A DNA stretch of 64,000 nucleotides, from the NCBI RefSeq assembly GCF_016545825.1, contig NC_052619.1, positions 51,043,090 to 51,107,089 of the forward strand, written 5' to 3'. Source of the DNA: Eucalyptus grandis. Lineage: Eukaryota > Streptophyta > Magnoliopsida > Myrtales > Myrtaceae. The position numbers and the translations under genes were made by a program. This document shows, piece after piece, positions 46,401-59,280 of the stretch (position 1 is the stretch's first letter; each line of letters begins with the position of its first letter). The notes below the pieces were generated by a model, which ran no database searches, was not told the origin of the DNA, and saw only the letters and a list, made by a program, of their open reading frames with translations.

Positions 46401-49400
46401 TTATTTAAACAAACACACCCTAAATGTCAATTCAAAGAGATTTGAGGACGACATGCCTTTTTCTGTTGTGATTACCTGAATTTTTAAATAACTCATATGG
46501 TACTAGGGAAAACAAGTCTACCTTTTCCCCTTAAATCTTGGTACAATTTAAATCTACTTTTTCCCTTAAACTTTGCCGCAAATCTAAGATTCGATTAATT
46601 AAGTAATATATAAATTTCAGATTTTTTTCCAATTTGACTAAAATATCTTGTCTCCATCATCAAACAGAATAATTTGATTATGCCGATGCATTATACAAAA
46701 TTAAATGAGGCTGAGTGAGCCTAGCTAGGCAAGTCGGGTACAATAAGTGAATGGTTTCTTGAAACTTGCCCAAATTTATCCTTTTATCAAATTAGGGCTA
46801 GTCGAATCGAATGGACCGCTGGGCTCTTGATCAAGTCCACTATTTGGGAACTCTTAATTTTCTTGTAATATTTGAAATGTAACTTTTCTTCAAAATCATA
46901 TGCATAAAATCGCACATCTCTTTGTACCAATTTTTTTAAAGAAATACTGAAACGTAGGATTCAGACTCTTATATAGTTATCCAAAATTAAAATGTTTAGA
47001 GGGGAAAAATGCTATAAAAAAAAAAACCGTTTCGGCGATATTAAATTAGAGATATTTACAGGAAAAAGAAAAAGAAAAAAAAAAGGAAGAAATTCTTCGC
47101 GTGGAAAAACGGATGGGGGACGGGAGGGGCAATTGGGTAAATCCGCGTCGCGACAGCCGAGGCTGGGGTACAGTAATCCCGTGTGGTGGCGAGCACTGAG
47201 CAAGAGAGGGAATCGAGCCCCTTCCCGCCGTCCAATGGACGCGGGATTTGTTTTAATCGTCCGATGGTACGAAAGAAGACGCGTCCTTCCCGCCTTTCGA
47301 ATTCGGCCGTCATCATTCGAGCACGATCGATGATCATGATGACAATTGACAAACGCCCGTGTTAACGGCGTCGTGTCGCCTCCGTCCCCCGCCGTCGGTG
47401 GTGGTAAATACTATATCCCCACACGGCTTCAGAATTTCTTCCTTTCAGGCTCCAAAATTCTCTAAGGCACAAATAATATTTTGGCAAAATTTTATGGGGA
47501 GTTTTGAGGAAATATAATTACATTTTCCAAGATCTTTAGCCCAAGATAGGTTGGAGGTGCTTTAAGATGCGAATTGACTTCCGTTGTCGATATTAATTTT
47601 GCGCTCACTATAGTTTTTGTAGTTAAAGAAATGTGCTTAAAAACTTTAATGGTGCTAGCAAAGGCCTGGCAAGCTGCCGCCAGCTAGATATGGCTGCTGG
47701 CGGCCGATTTGGCTCTCTAATAGTGGAAAGGGTTGATAATTTTTTAAAAGAAAAAGCTAGCGAAAACCCTTTGCAAATGATAGTTTTTCTAAACAGCATT
47801 TAAGTCAAAGTTATTTCTCATGCGTTTTTAAATTACACTTTACCAAATGAATTTTTACATTTTTAAAATTATTTTTATCTAAAGTCCTTTCCAAAGCCAA
47901 ACCCGATGCACCCAACTGTGGGAAGTGAGACCGTGACATTTGTTGAGTGGTTTACACCTGTGACCTTTGATCGTAACAGCGCCACACGTGACGCTTTGAA
48001 AAAGCCATTTTGCTTTAGAGCTGTTTTTGTTGGCTGACACTTGTGCTTAAGCTCGAGTGCCTTTTCTTTGAAGGGAAGACATTATGATTTGAATATGAGT
48101 TCACTTATTTAAAATAAAGTGATTTATCACTCATAATTTTTCAAGAATTTACGGTGATCTATATTAATAAATCTGAAAATGCCATGGATATCCCTTTAAA
48201 CAAATCAAACCAATATGTAAGTGGATAAATTTTGTTAGCGCGTGATCTAGGAAGGTCGTCAAACAAAATCCAGAGGAAATATTCGATCATCAAATTACTA
48301 GCTGCACATGTTTCGGGGACATGTCGGTGGATTGATAATTATTACATTTCTTTATATAATTGTTTAAAAAAGAATATGCCAAGGTACTTTTTAGTAAAAC
48401 CCATAAATGTATGGACTCGATTCAAATTCAAGAATCATTTTGCCGTAGGCGGGGCCATGTCGCGTTAAGGGATAAACTTTGGTGAGCGACCAAAAAGAAA
48501 AATAGAAAAGAAAAAGAGAGACTCACGAGTGGGCCCCACGCGCTCATCTCGGCCGTCATAGCATAATAATGTTACGAGCAAATTGGAGTTGATTTTCCGT
48601 AGATTGGGCTGAAAGATTAAAATCTTGTTGGGAACGTTTTCTCTATACATTGTTTTTTTTTTTTTTTTTTTTTTTGGGCAAGAACTATTAGCAGCCGCCC
48701 TAAGGTGTCGCTCGTTTATTGGTGGTTCCCATCGTTCACTTGCACGTTTAGCTACATGCTATAACTCAACAGCCTTCAGATTGGGCACTAAATTTGCACC
48801 GCAAAGAAGTTCATAACTATTTTTTTTTTAAAAAAAAAGGGAAACCCTTCTCGAACCTCAGACCATTGGTTGTAGTAGAAAAACTTAGGAGGAGAAGTAG
48901 ATGAAAGAGAAAGATTGGTGGAGAGGTTTGTATTTGAAAAAATTATATTGTGTAGTACAGTTAATAAGTGTAGACATTATTAGGAGTGAGCATGGTAGGT
49001 TTCAATTCAAAAAATGAAGAGTGTGTTTCGATTAATAGGTTTCAAGTTCTTAGTTGGAGGAAATTATAACTTGGATTTGAAACCTAGAACCTGTAACAAG
49101 TTTTAGTATTTTTCTTAGTTCATATTTTTGTATGATCCTCAGATATTTCATACTTTGTTCAATGATAAGTGTATAATCTGGAAGTATTAGTCTGAGTTTT
49201 CATTTTATAACTAAGATTTTTACTTTATTAATATTCATATTTTTCATATGTCTAAATATAGGTCATGATTAATGAATAATAATATATGTAGAATCTAAAT
49301 AGATTCTCGAATTAACCTTGGAACTTGTAACAATGTAACTTCCAGATTTTAGGGTATGTAGGATAGGTTCCAAGTTATAAAATTAAAAAAAAAATGAGAA

Positions 49401-49460
49401 ATTTGTTCAAATGAGTAAATTTCAAGTTCTAAGTGAAACATGTATGGAACTTGGAACCGT
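43499..49460. other. Gene-free stretch
   Basis: Contains a (GA)n tract at 44227-44262; an 89-codon ORF at 44581-44850 without recognised motif; a dispersed MITE-like repeat around 46170-46360 related to 29531-29676; a GC-rich, promoter-like block with CCGTCCAATGG and GACGCGTCC at 47080-47410, followed by no detectable coding exon; and a GTGGGCCCCAC-like TCP-type site at 48522-48532. A T-run of about 21 lies at 48653-48675. None of this supports a named gene. Confidence 0.4.
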
Positions 49461-49699
49461 TTATCTCTAGACACTACCAATAACCTACTATCACCCGGTG
49501 AACAGTAGCTAACTCCTGTCCATTTTTTCATTTAACATTGTGAATGTCCTTTTGGACCCGAGAGAGAGAGAGATCGAGATCAAATCTTTTGAGAATTCTC
49601 AATCCATGTTTTTTATATGATGAAAGTAGCAAAAGAAAAGGAAAAAGAAAAAGAAATTATGCTATGGGCTTGTGATTTGATTACACGGAAATCTTTATA

Positions 49700-50430
49700 A
49701 TGTTATGGTGATGGCTAGTTGAGTGGACTCATGATAATTCAATAGGGAGAACATTCAATGGTGTTTGCTTGTGGGGCGGTACTCATTGCGTGGCTAGACT
49801 AGAGCTAAACCACGCGTAACTTGCAATGGTGGGAGAGATTTCAAATCGAGACTATGGACAGTGGTCAGGAATGGAAAAGCATGACCAAGTTTGCTTTTCT
49901 TACCATAAACCTAGTTTTGACTTTTGACTGCATAACCCAAAGCTTCACGAAGTAAAGAAGGGTTCGATTCTAAGGTTGAACCTGACATTGCATCTTTAAG
50001 ACAAAACAAGAAGACCTTCTCGAGAAAAGGGTCTTCCACTTGGAAAAGAGAGAGCCCATTTTTTTTTTTTTTTTGACAATTAGAGAGCCCATTTGAGAAG
50101 GTAAGAAAGTATCACAATCCCCTCCAAGAAACGTAGAAGCTACTTGCTTATTGGAAAACCCTAATAGAAGCTAGCCAATCTGGTTCTCGAGAGTGTAATC
50201 AAGTAATCGATCGGCATGTTTGCTTTTTCTCGTTCAATTCATATGCTCAAATAAAGTGGGAACTTATGATGTGTTTGTTTTTCTCTCTTTCCATTTTGGT
50301 TCTTATTATCAACTATCCAGACGCCGCTCCTACAGATCAATTGTATTCATCCCCTTTGCATCACTCATTTTTCACTTGATAACTCCAAACTTCATTCACA
50401 AGGGTTTACGAATACAGGAGGATTAGGAAC
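49700..50430. repeat. Three-copy diverged repeat, copy A
   Basis: Contains in order a 'GGGGCGGTACTCATTGCGTGGCTAGACTAG' type block (49776), a block with CATGACCAAGTTTGC (49880) and TTTTGACTTTTGACTGCATAA (49915), an AGAGAGCCCATTTGAGAAGG block (50082) and an 'AACTCCAAACTTCATTCAC...' block (50384). The same blocks recur at 51.36-52.20 and 52.33-52.90 kb. No coding function is recognised. A 20-bp T-rich insertion at 50062-50081 is private to this copy. The stretch 50431-51355, between copies, holds only an unrecognised 62-codon ORF on the - strand (50423-50611). Confidence 0.7.
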
Positions 50431-51355
50431 CGTGACATTCTCTCTCATTTAATTCCGTAACGCCCTTGTTGCAAGCTATTTTGTTGCTTCCTTCATTTCC
50501 TAACCAATGATGCGCCACTATGGACCATACATCAAATGACAATACTTGCCGAATAAAACAAGCTGCTCCATTGGTAGCTTCTTTTGAACGTAGCTGTTCG
50601 GGCTCCTTCAATCACTTGTCAAGTTGTCCTTTCCTTGCTTGACAAGTGTGGCATTTTTCACCAATTGCACCTTTTTGGCAGCATCTTATTTCGCCTAGTT
50701 TGCTTTTCTTGATCCTAGTAGACCAATGGAGGTTTCTTTCTTGATTGAAAACGTGGCAAGTCTTCTTGAGATTCGCCAATTGATTCAGGAATATTTTCCC
50801 TATTTGGTGAGGAATTAGTTATTTTCTGTACGGAGTTTGAAACTATGGACCGAGACTACACTAAGGAACAAGGAAGCTTGACTGATCCCAAAAGTTGGTC
50901 GAGAGCCACAATTTGTTCGAACACCATTTGCCCCCGCAATTCAGTCTTTGCCTTTGTAAGACCAAGTAGATCATAGGTTTTTCTTGACTCAACTCACTTA
51001 CTAGAAGGATTCTACTTTAATACCATCCGTCATGATCGATAACCCTTGGCCGTGAAATAGCTTGTGCAATGCCTGGTGAGTAGATAACACGAGGCCAACC
51101 TTTGTTTTATAGTTGTTTCAGAAAACAATACAGTGAATTACTTTCTCATATCAAATTGTACCACGTTCAGCTTAACTTGAGCATCTAATTCATCTAGCAA
51201 GATAGCAATCACTATAGAATTAACAACTAGTTTCGATCTGCTATGATCTCATCAAGAAAGCAACATTAACTCCTTATCAGTTTGTACATGGAAGATCAAC
51301 CACGCCTTCAAAGTTTTGTAGAGATATATTTGTTATATCCTGAAACTCCTAGCAT

Positions 51356-52200
51356 CAACCGTTTGACGCCACTTTCATAAACCAGTTATATTATCCCCTT
51401 TGCATCACTCACTTTTCACTTGATAACTCCAAATTTCACTCACGCGGGTTCACGAGTATAGGAGGATTATGGACCATGACAATTGCCTGTCAGCTATAGT
51501 TGTCTATGGGGCTCCCGGCCTTGGGTTGAAGAAGAAGAAGAAAAACTAAGGAGGGGAAATAGATAAAAGAAAAAGGTTGTTGGTGGGGTATTTTTTGGAA
51601 AAAAATTATACGGTGCAATGGGGTTGATAAGTGCACTGAAACACTACCGATAATTCAATGTCACCCAGCGAATAGCAAATAACTTCTGTCGTTTTCATTT
51701 AATTTAGTGAATTTCCTTTTGGAAGAAAAAGAAAAGGAAAAGAAAGAAATGACAATAAACTCTTTTGACAATTCTCAATCGGTGTTTTGTTATTGAATGA
51801 AAGCAGGGAAAAAAGAACGGAAATTATGCTACGAGCTTTCGATTCAATTATATTTAAATTGTCATATTGTTACGAAAACGGCTAATCGAGTGGAGTCGCA
51901 ATAGTTCAATAGGGGGGACAATCGATGGTGCTTGCTTGTGGGTGGTACTTATTGCGCGACTAGACCAGCGCTAAACCACGCGTAACTTGCAATGGTGGAA
52001 GCGATGAGGAATCGAGGGACTATGGACAATGGTCTAGAATCGAAAAGCATGACCAAGTTTGCCTTTTCTTACCAGTAACCTAGTTTTGACTTTTGACTAC
52101 ATAAACCAAAGCTTCACAAAGTAAAGAAGGGTTCGAAGCTTGGGTTGAACCCAAATTTCATCTTTAGACCAAATTGGCTCAGAAGATATTAACCTTCTTG
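51356..52200. repeat. Three-copy diverged repeat, copy B
   Basis: Begins with the CCCCTTTGCATCACTCACTT block (51395), then GGGTGGTACTTATTGCGCGAC (51941), CATGACCAAGTTTGCC (52049), TTTTGACTTTTGACTACATAA (52084) and GGGTTCGAAGCTTGGGTTG (52129). It is clearly homologous to copies A and C but shares only about three quarters to four fifths of bases by eye. Confidence 0.7.
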
Positions 52201-52324
52201 AGAAAAAGAAAAAAACAACTTGCCATGATTTCATCCGAAGATTAACATTAGCTCTTGACTAGTTAGGGCATGAGAGGTCATTTTGCCTTCAGAGTTTCTA
52301 AATAATATAATTCTATTCCAAAAC

Positions 52325-52900
52325 TCCTAACATCAACTATTCTAACGTCATTTTTACGGATTAGTTATATTCATCTCCTCTATATTATTCACTCTTTACT
52401 GGATAACCCCAAACTTTACCCACAAAGATTCATGAATATAGGAGAATCATGGACCGTGACACTTGCTCGTGGGGCAGTACTCATTGCGTGACTAAACTTG
52501 CGCCAAACCATGCGTAACTTGCGATGGTGGGAGAGATGGAAAATCGAGAGACTATGACCAACTTGCTTTTCTTACCATAAACCTAGTTATGACTTTTGAC
52601 TGCATAAACCAAAGCTTCATGGAGTAAAAAGGGGTTCGATGTTTGGGTTGAACCCAAATTTCATCTTTAGACCGAACCGTCTTAGAAGATATTTACCTTC
52701 TCGAGAAAAAGAAAGGGGTCTTACCCTTGGAAAAGAGAGAGCCCATTTGAGAAGGTAAGGAAGCATCACAATCCCTTCCAAGATGGGGAGAAAGCTACTT
52801 GCTTTTGGAAAAAACCCTAATAGAAGCTTAGCCAATCTCATTCTCGATGGTGTAATCGAGTTGTGGATAGGCGGTTTGGCTTTTTCTCGCTCAATTCATA
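52325..52900. repeat. Three-copy diverged repeat, copy C
   Basis: Same block order, shorter: ATAACCCCAAACTTTACCC (52402), GGGGCAGTACTCATTGCGTG (52471), ATGACTTTTGACTGCATAA (52587), GGGTTCGATGTTTGGGTTG (52632) and AGAGAGCCCATTTGAGAAGG (52737). It preserves the uninterrupted form of the site that carries a T-rich insert in copy A. Confidence 0.7.
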
Positions 52901-55900
52901 AGATCACATAAAGCGGGGAATGGGTCGGGTGGAGTGGAATGAATGTCTTCGTTTTTTACCTCTTTCGAATCAGTTCCTTATCGGCGAGATACTTTGATGC
53001 CGACGAGTCCTTTCATCTCTAATGAGATCGAGTGCATAACTGTTCATCCTAAAACTTTAATATGCTAAAGCATGGGTTGTATTGTCTGTGCTTGACCCGC
53101 CCTCTCACACAAAGATTAGTATCACGACCAAAGTATAAAGCATTCAAACCCTTTATTGTGAATTGGATTAGTATCAAGATCAAAGAATCTGTTAAGCGCT
53201 CAATTATTCAATCTAAAACCTCAATTTATTAAAGCATGGTGCATGTTGTATGTGTCCAACACGTGCTCTCACATGAAAATAGATACCATGAGAAAGTCTA
53301 AAACGCGTGAATTGAGCACGTGTAGATTTTGGATGAAAGAGTTGTCTCCTAAATGAAGAAGTAGTTGTGGACAATCTAACTCGAGGTCTTTAAATCAAAT
53401 GACGCATTAAAGTGGAGCACTCAATAATGCATTTGAAAATTCAAGCTTTTAAAGTCAATAGCCAGACTAATCTAGGCATCGAAATCAGGGACTATACTTA
53501 GGGGATTGAAGTGATCTTGCACCAGTGATTGATCGAGATTAGAATGAGGGAAAAAGCCGCACTCAAGTCTGATTTTCTTACCGGGATCCATTTCGGTAAT
53601 TTGCAAAATTGTACTAGGCAGTTGGACTAATTTGTGTAGAACCGCAAATGTTGGAAGTCCTTTTCAACTATTTCTTGCCATGTCATGAATTTTTGTGGAC
53701 TTAATTAGGTTCTTGTCAAGACCCGTCACCGAATAATGAATCTAGTTTCTTGTCAAAATCTCGAGCTCCCCAACAAGGCCAAGAATAATGCTCGAAAATC
53801 ATAAAATCGGACGCCTTATTACCACATGATTGATCTTCCGACATCAAATCACGTGAATTTCATATAAAACCCAATTTAAATTGGTGGGCGATAAGCTTGG
53901 GGATCTATATGTACAACACTCGCGCGAGCGACTCCCTTCAAGGTCTCTTCTCCAAGATTGACATGGCGACTCGGGAGTGACAAATGGGTGAAAAATCGAA
54001 AAGTCGGGGGGACCCACGCGAAAGGAAAAAGTTCAGGAGGGGGTCCCGAATTTCTTCGGTCAAAAAGGGGTTGGGGGTGCCAGAAAAGAGAAAGGGAAAG
54101 CGAAAGCGAGGGGGGAAAGAAGGAACATCCGCCTGTCACCTTGCTCATCATTATGTTGCCTAATGCATGATTGTTGCTTCGATTCTCATCTTCCTCCTCC
54201 CTTTCTCCCCCTTCCCTTTGACTATACAAATAAAGAAAAGCTAAATTTCAATCTCGCTTTTTTTCCTGCAAAATTGCTGGCTTTTTCTTCCCACAAAGTC
54301 AGCTTAGAGTGGTTGAAAAACATTCCGCAAGATACAAAAAGCAAACGGCAGTAACTAGTGAAATGCGTGCTTGCAGTCGGCAAAAGCATTGTTTACTCTC
54401 CCCCCCCAAAAAAAAAGGCAAAAGTCACAAAAAAATTCTAAACCGTGTTATAAACCTTTTTCTTCGAAGCTGAAAATTCTAAATTTATATATGTGTAACA
54501 CATTTATCCTTTAAATGTAATAAAAATATATTATTTTGACCGAAAAAATCATAGATACAAGCTAGGGTCATAAGAAAAAGTTTAAAATAAATATATCACA
54601 TAGTAAGCATATTTTAGAATTTTTTATGTCCAAAAAGGTTAAGGTAAACATGTTGTGATGGGCTAAGCGCATCGATACTTATATGCAATACGATATGACA
54701 TGTTGATACATCGTTTCTCAAAAATTAGAAAATTCTAACATGTTGTGACACATAATATGTTAAACTAATATTTTTACATATACATAATAAATTACAATTT
54801 TTATGATTATTTTAATCAAATCAATTTAATTCAAATTCACAAATAATCAAATAATAGAAAAAGAGCCTAGAATGAATTTACACTAAAAATATTAATCCAC
54901 CATTTATTAATATCATTCATTATTTCTATTGGACAAATTCGAGTCTATCCTAATAATTCATAAAACTTAGAGGAAAAAAAACAAGCAAAACTTTTGACCT
55001 CTTATTTATTGAAATTTTTTAAAAATTGACCCCGTGTTTATCGGAAATCTAAACTCACATGTCCTAATTATGAATTCAAGTGTTGGAGAGTGTTAGGAAA
55101 GTTGAAATTTCGACACATGTTATTTGAATGTTCAACACAAGACAAAAACTTTCGGATAGTATCGGTGCTCTTAGGCAGTAGGCATAATTTGAGATTTTTG
55201 ATGATTTTTTTCAAAGACGAAGCATTGGGACAAAACAAAAGCCAATAGCGATGGGTTAAATTTGAACAAGAAATTCGATATAATAAGGGGCACTAGTCTA
55301 TTTCTTGTCTGTTTTGTTTGGTTTATTTCAGTTAAAAAAGTTATTTGTTAATTTAATTTTCCTACTAAAACGCAAAGACTATTTTGATGTTAAAAAACTA
55401 TAACGCCCCCCACCCCCCTCCCCCAAAATTACTTCAAATGAGCTTAGGAGTTCATATTTTCACTATCAAATGAAAATGCAAAGCTCAATTGCTAAAACAT
55501 AAAAATAGATAAAAGAGAAATATCACTTCGATATTTGTAGTCTGCAATTTTCAGTGAAAATATTATTTGTTACTTGCGTTCAAACTCTTTTTTTTTGTTC
55601 TCAAGCCGGTTGGGTGCATACTTTCTAAATGTCTATACCCTTTTCATCATCTCATTCTTTATATATAAGATGAAAAAACTATTACGACTTACCCCTTTCT
55701 TCTATTTCACTTCGAAAACATGCGAAGACGGCATGTTCTTGTTTTGTAGTTTCACGAAAACGTGTTTTGAGTTTTCATGAAAGTATGAAAAGGCAATTCA
55801 TCGGACGTCTCTCAACTAGTTTCTTGATTATAAAATTTTTCCTATGTCGTTGAAAAGGATGACATAAGGTACGATAATCTTTTAAATATCAAACGTGCCT

Positions 55901-57669
55901 TGTAAAGAAATTAGGAAGTCGTATTAGTGTGTGAATTAATAATGTCCTTAATGCTAGTTTTCCCATGCCACGAGGACTGCACTACTCCAAGAATTATAGT
56001 CCTTAGTGCTTTTGACTTTGAGCGCTGGGAATACTCGCCTGGTGAGGGAGGTGGGACAGACAAACAGAAAACGAGGTGGTACCTATCTCATTGTTAAATT
56101 AGGTGCAAGGACATCATGCGATTATTTATAGGGCCGATCTATTTAAATAAGCAAAAACCCATTCTACAGACTTAGCGAAAATACATTTTGCTTTTAGCGA
56201 TTCCGTGTTCCGAAATAATATTCACTGGCAAATGGTACTTTTTACTTCAGGATAACACCATAGACCATTATCACGCTTAATACAGGACTCGCGATGACCA
56301 AGTTAGATTCACGTGAGCCGTCATATGCTTAATAGCAGATGTCGAGTACTGGTGATTTGAAAGGCCGGTCTTTATTATCGAAGCGGGACTTCGAGGTGTC
56401 TTTTGACGGATAGAGTTTTCTAAGCGATCTCTTTCACTATATAGTTTTCCCCCCTCGGTCCTATCCTCACGTTGTGACAGTAACAACCTACGGATAAGCT
56501 TATAAGAAAAGAGATTGGACATTGAGATGAGAAAAGAGAAAGGTTGAAAAACAGACAACATGCGTTAAAGGCACAATTGATATTAAACTTGGGAAGAAAA
56601 CAAGCATTAAATTAGATTTGGTGGGATGGAGATGCATGTTATTCTGCAACTCCAAATGCATCCAAACGGATACCGCAATCTCACTCCCTCATTCCCATGC
56701 AAACTCCTTTGACCTTCCCACGTTACACTGACTCCCTCTCCCACCCGCTCGTCAAAGTGCCCCACCTCCCTCGCACGTGCCGGACATTCGCACGTGCCAA
56801 GCCGGGCATCGAATCTCGGAAAGTGAGTTCCACTCGGTTCGATTCGATTTTGAGTAGGACTCGATCGGCTTGTTCAAAATCATATTGAACTAACTAAAAA
56901 TATTGAATTTTACTTAAATGGATTCATATCGATGAGTTGGTGTGCTGAAAATCTATATTGATAGTTAGAATATATTCTTACTTTGAGTTCAATATTTGAT
57001 ATAAAAATAGAAGAGAAAGTGAAACGTTTGGTCTGTCATAATGGTGCTTTTGAAGATTGAAACGGTCCTTATTAAACATGTTTAACGAGTGCCTCCACTA
57101 ACAAAAAGCCTTGCAGAAACGGATTAGTTTGATCCTAGATATGGATAAACTAATCCGGATAGGGGAACACGTTGACCCCGCAACCAAACGGGCGGAGAAG
57201 ATTTCGGATCTCGAGCTACCGCATTAATGAGTCACGAAATATATTAAGTTGCCACGAGCATGTAATGCCAGAGTCTTCGCTTCCGAAAGGAAACCCTTCA
57301 TTTTCCCAAAGATGGAAATACCTTTTTTTATTTAATTTTTAGTAGCGAAAAAAGAAAATTAACTTTGGAGATGGCCCTCCAATGTTATCCTCTGTACTTT
57401 TTTTTTTTTACCCTTTCCACTTTATGGAAATTCATAAATTTTCTATTGTATTTGTATCGTATCGAACCCTCGTGCTTAACATGTAGAGGCTTTGTTTGGA
57501 GTTATTATGGGTTTTTGCCTCACTTTTTTTCATTTTGGGTAGAGTTATAAAATTGAGTGCCCAAGAATTTGAGGGTTATATAGACTTTGGCATGTATAGT
57601 CACTAAGGAACTCGAAATTTATAAAATCAATTTTTTTTTCTTTTGTAGTTCTCAAAATATCTGGCAGAA
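52901..57669. other. Gene-free stretch
   Basis: AT-rich for the most part. 53880-54230 is GC-richer with a CT-type tract; ORFs there read as low-complexity on both strands. 56640-56830 has a promoter-like composition with CACGTGCC motifs (56774, 56792) but no exon follows. No known protein family, tRNA or rRNA is recognised. Confidence 0.4.
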
Positions 57670-58776
57670 GGGGCTGTTTGGTTCGGCGTTAAGAGAACTT
57701 TATTTGAAAGCTGAAACATTTCAACTGTTTGGTTCAAAGATTGGAGGCGCATGCACTTTGGGAATCTTTGCATTTGGAATCTTGGAGAATGCTGAAAGCC
57801 CAAAGCAGGTGGGGGCCTGCTTTGGGCTTTTTCAGCATTTTCGGAATGCTTAAGAGGGGATTAATGAACTTTTTTTCTTCCAATATTGCCCTTGCTGATA
57901 ATTACATTTTCCTATTATACCCTCAAAAACCACTGTTCATCGTCTTCCTCGTTGAACTTATTTCTTCAAGAGTGAAGCTCAGCCGGCGGAGCTCAGCCGG
58001 CCGGAGCTGGTCGCCCACGCATCGCCGTCGCCAAGCACCGCCGTCGCGTGGGTCGCGGCCTCAGGCGACGTCGCCTAGGTCGCGCGACCCACGCGACGGG
58101 CTGAGCGGTGCTCAGCCGGCCAGATCTGGTCGCCATGCACCGCCGTCGCCAAGCGCCGCCGTCGCCAAGCACCGCCGTCGCCACGCACCACCGTCGCGTG
58201 GGTCGCGGCCTCAGGCGGCGTCGCCTGGGTCGCGCGACCCACGCGACGGGCTGAGCACCGCCTGATCTGGTCGCCACGCACCGCCGTCGCGTGGGTCGCG
58301 CGGCCTCAGGCGTCAACGCCTGAGGCCGCGCGACCCACGCGACGGCGATGCGTGGCGAGCGCGGCCCCAGGCGGCGTCGCCCTGAGGGCGCGCGACCCAC
58401 AAGACAGCAGTGCGTGGGTCGCGCGACCCAGGCGACGCCGCCTGAGGCCGCAACCCACGCGACGGCGGTGCGTGGGTCGCGCGACCCACCGCCTCCCCAC
58501 CACCACAGCCACCGGTCGCCTCCCCCACCACAGCCACCGGCCGCCTCCCCCACCAGCTCCGGCTGCCTCCCGAACGTTCCCCTCCTCAGATTCAACATCT
58601 CCTTCTCCTTTCTCCTTTTCTTTTTTTCCTTTTTCTTTTCAGCTCAAAGCTCCTTTGTGAAATGCACAAAAACAAAAAGGGTTCCCAAACACTTTAGCAT
58701 TCACAAAATGCCCATTTTTCTAAAGATACTTGGGGAAATGCAAAGGCATTTCCCCAAAGTTGAACCAAACACCCCC
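57670..58776. mobile_element. Inverted-terminal-repeat element with GC-rich palindromic core
   Basis: The ends are GGGGCTGTTTGGTTC (57670) and GAACCAAACACCCCC (to 58776), inverted copies. A second left-end-like sequence (CTGTTTGGTTCAAAGATT) begins about 54 bp further in, so the left terminus may be duplicated. Sub-terminal hairpins occur at 57789-57838 and around 58730-58755. The core (57965-58500) is over two thirds G+C and is built of repeated GTCGCGTGGGTCGCG/CGCGACCCACGCGAC modules in both orientations. Long open frames on both strands here are a consequence of composition, not genes. No clear target duplication is seen. Ends of the 'GGGTGTTTGGTT' type are common in plant hAT and PIF MITEs. 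Confidence 0.7.
58282..58347. repeat. Perfect palindrome, 32-bp arms, 2-nt spacer
   Basis: The left arm 58282-58313 (CGCCGTCGCGTGGGTCGCGC...) is the exact reverse complement of 58316-58347, separated by CA. With no loop, this very GC-rich stretch can extrude as a cruciform or give a long RNA hairpin. Confidence 0.95.
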
Positions 58777-59280
58777 TAAGTACCCTGAGGGAAGACGTGA
58801 TAAAAAGACCCTAAAGCTTGAGAATTGAAGTAGCTTTGGCCTTTCACTTTTCGCCTTTTTCAATCTTGCGGCGCATGTTGTTTGGTTCTTTTTTTCTTTT
58901 TAAATCTATAAAATTTCAAATATTAATATGGACATATAATTTTTTTTTCAACCTGGATGATGATATTTTGAAATTTGATGGTAAAAAATATATTTTTTTT
59001 GACAATTTGTTACCCAAAAAAAAAACCCAGAAAATCAAAATAGTCTTAAATTTCAGATGGGAAAAGTAGTATAGAGTGAGAATGGAATTGACAAATATAC
59101 ACTGATGACCTAAAAGATAGCATTCAATTTTTTTTAATGGGATCATATTCTCTTGCATCACATTAACCCAAGTGTTGCATGATGCATGTTGTGTACTGTC
59201 CAGAAATATTAAAAAGTGGGATATCCCAAGATCCTAATTACTTAAAAATGTATTTTCCCCCCTCCATACAAGGTTGAAAA
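58777..59280. other. Gene-free AT-rich stretch
   Basis: Several A and T runs (58940-58949, 58992-59000, 59016-59026). No gene is seen. Confidence 0.5.

Noticed and set aside
52120..52160. GGTTCGAA-type motif suggesting a tRNA T-loop
   Set aside because: It belongs to the three-copy repeat (also at 49962 and 52632); no acceptor stem, anticodon arm or D-arm can be folded around it.
57993..58598. Long ORFs (up to 201 codons) on both strands in the GC-rich block
   Set aside because: Arg/Ala/Gly/Pro-rich translations arise from repeated GC modules of a transposon core; open frames exist on both strands and no family is seen.
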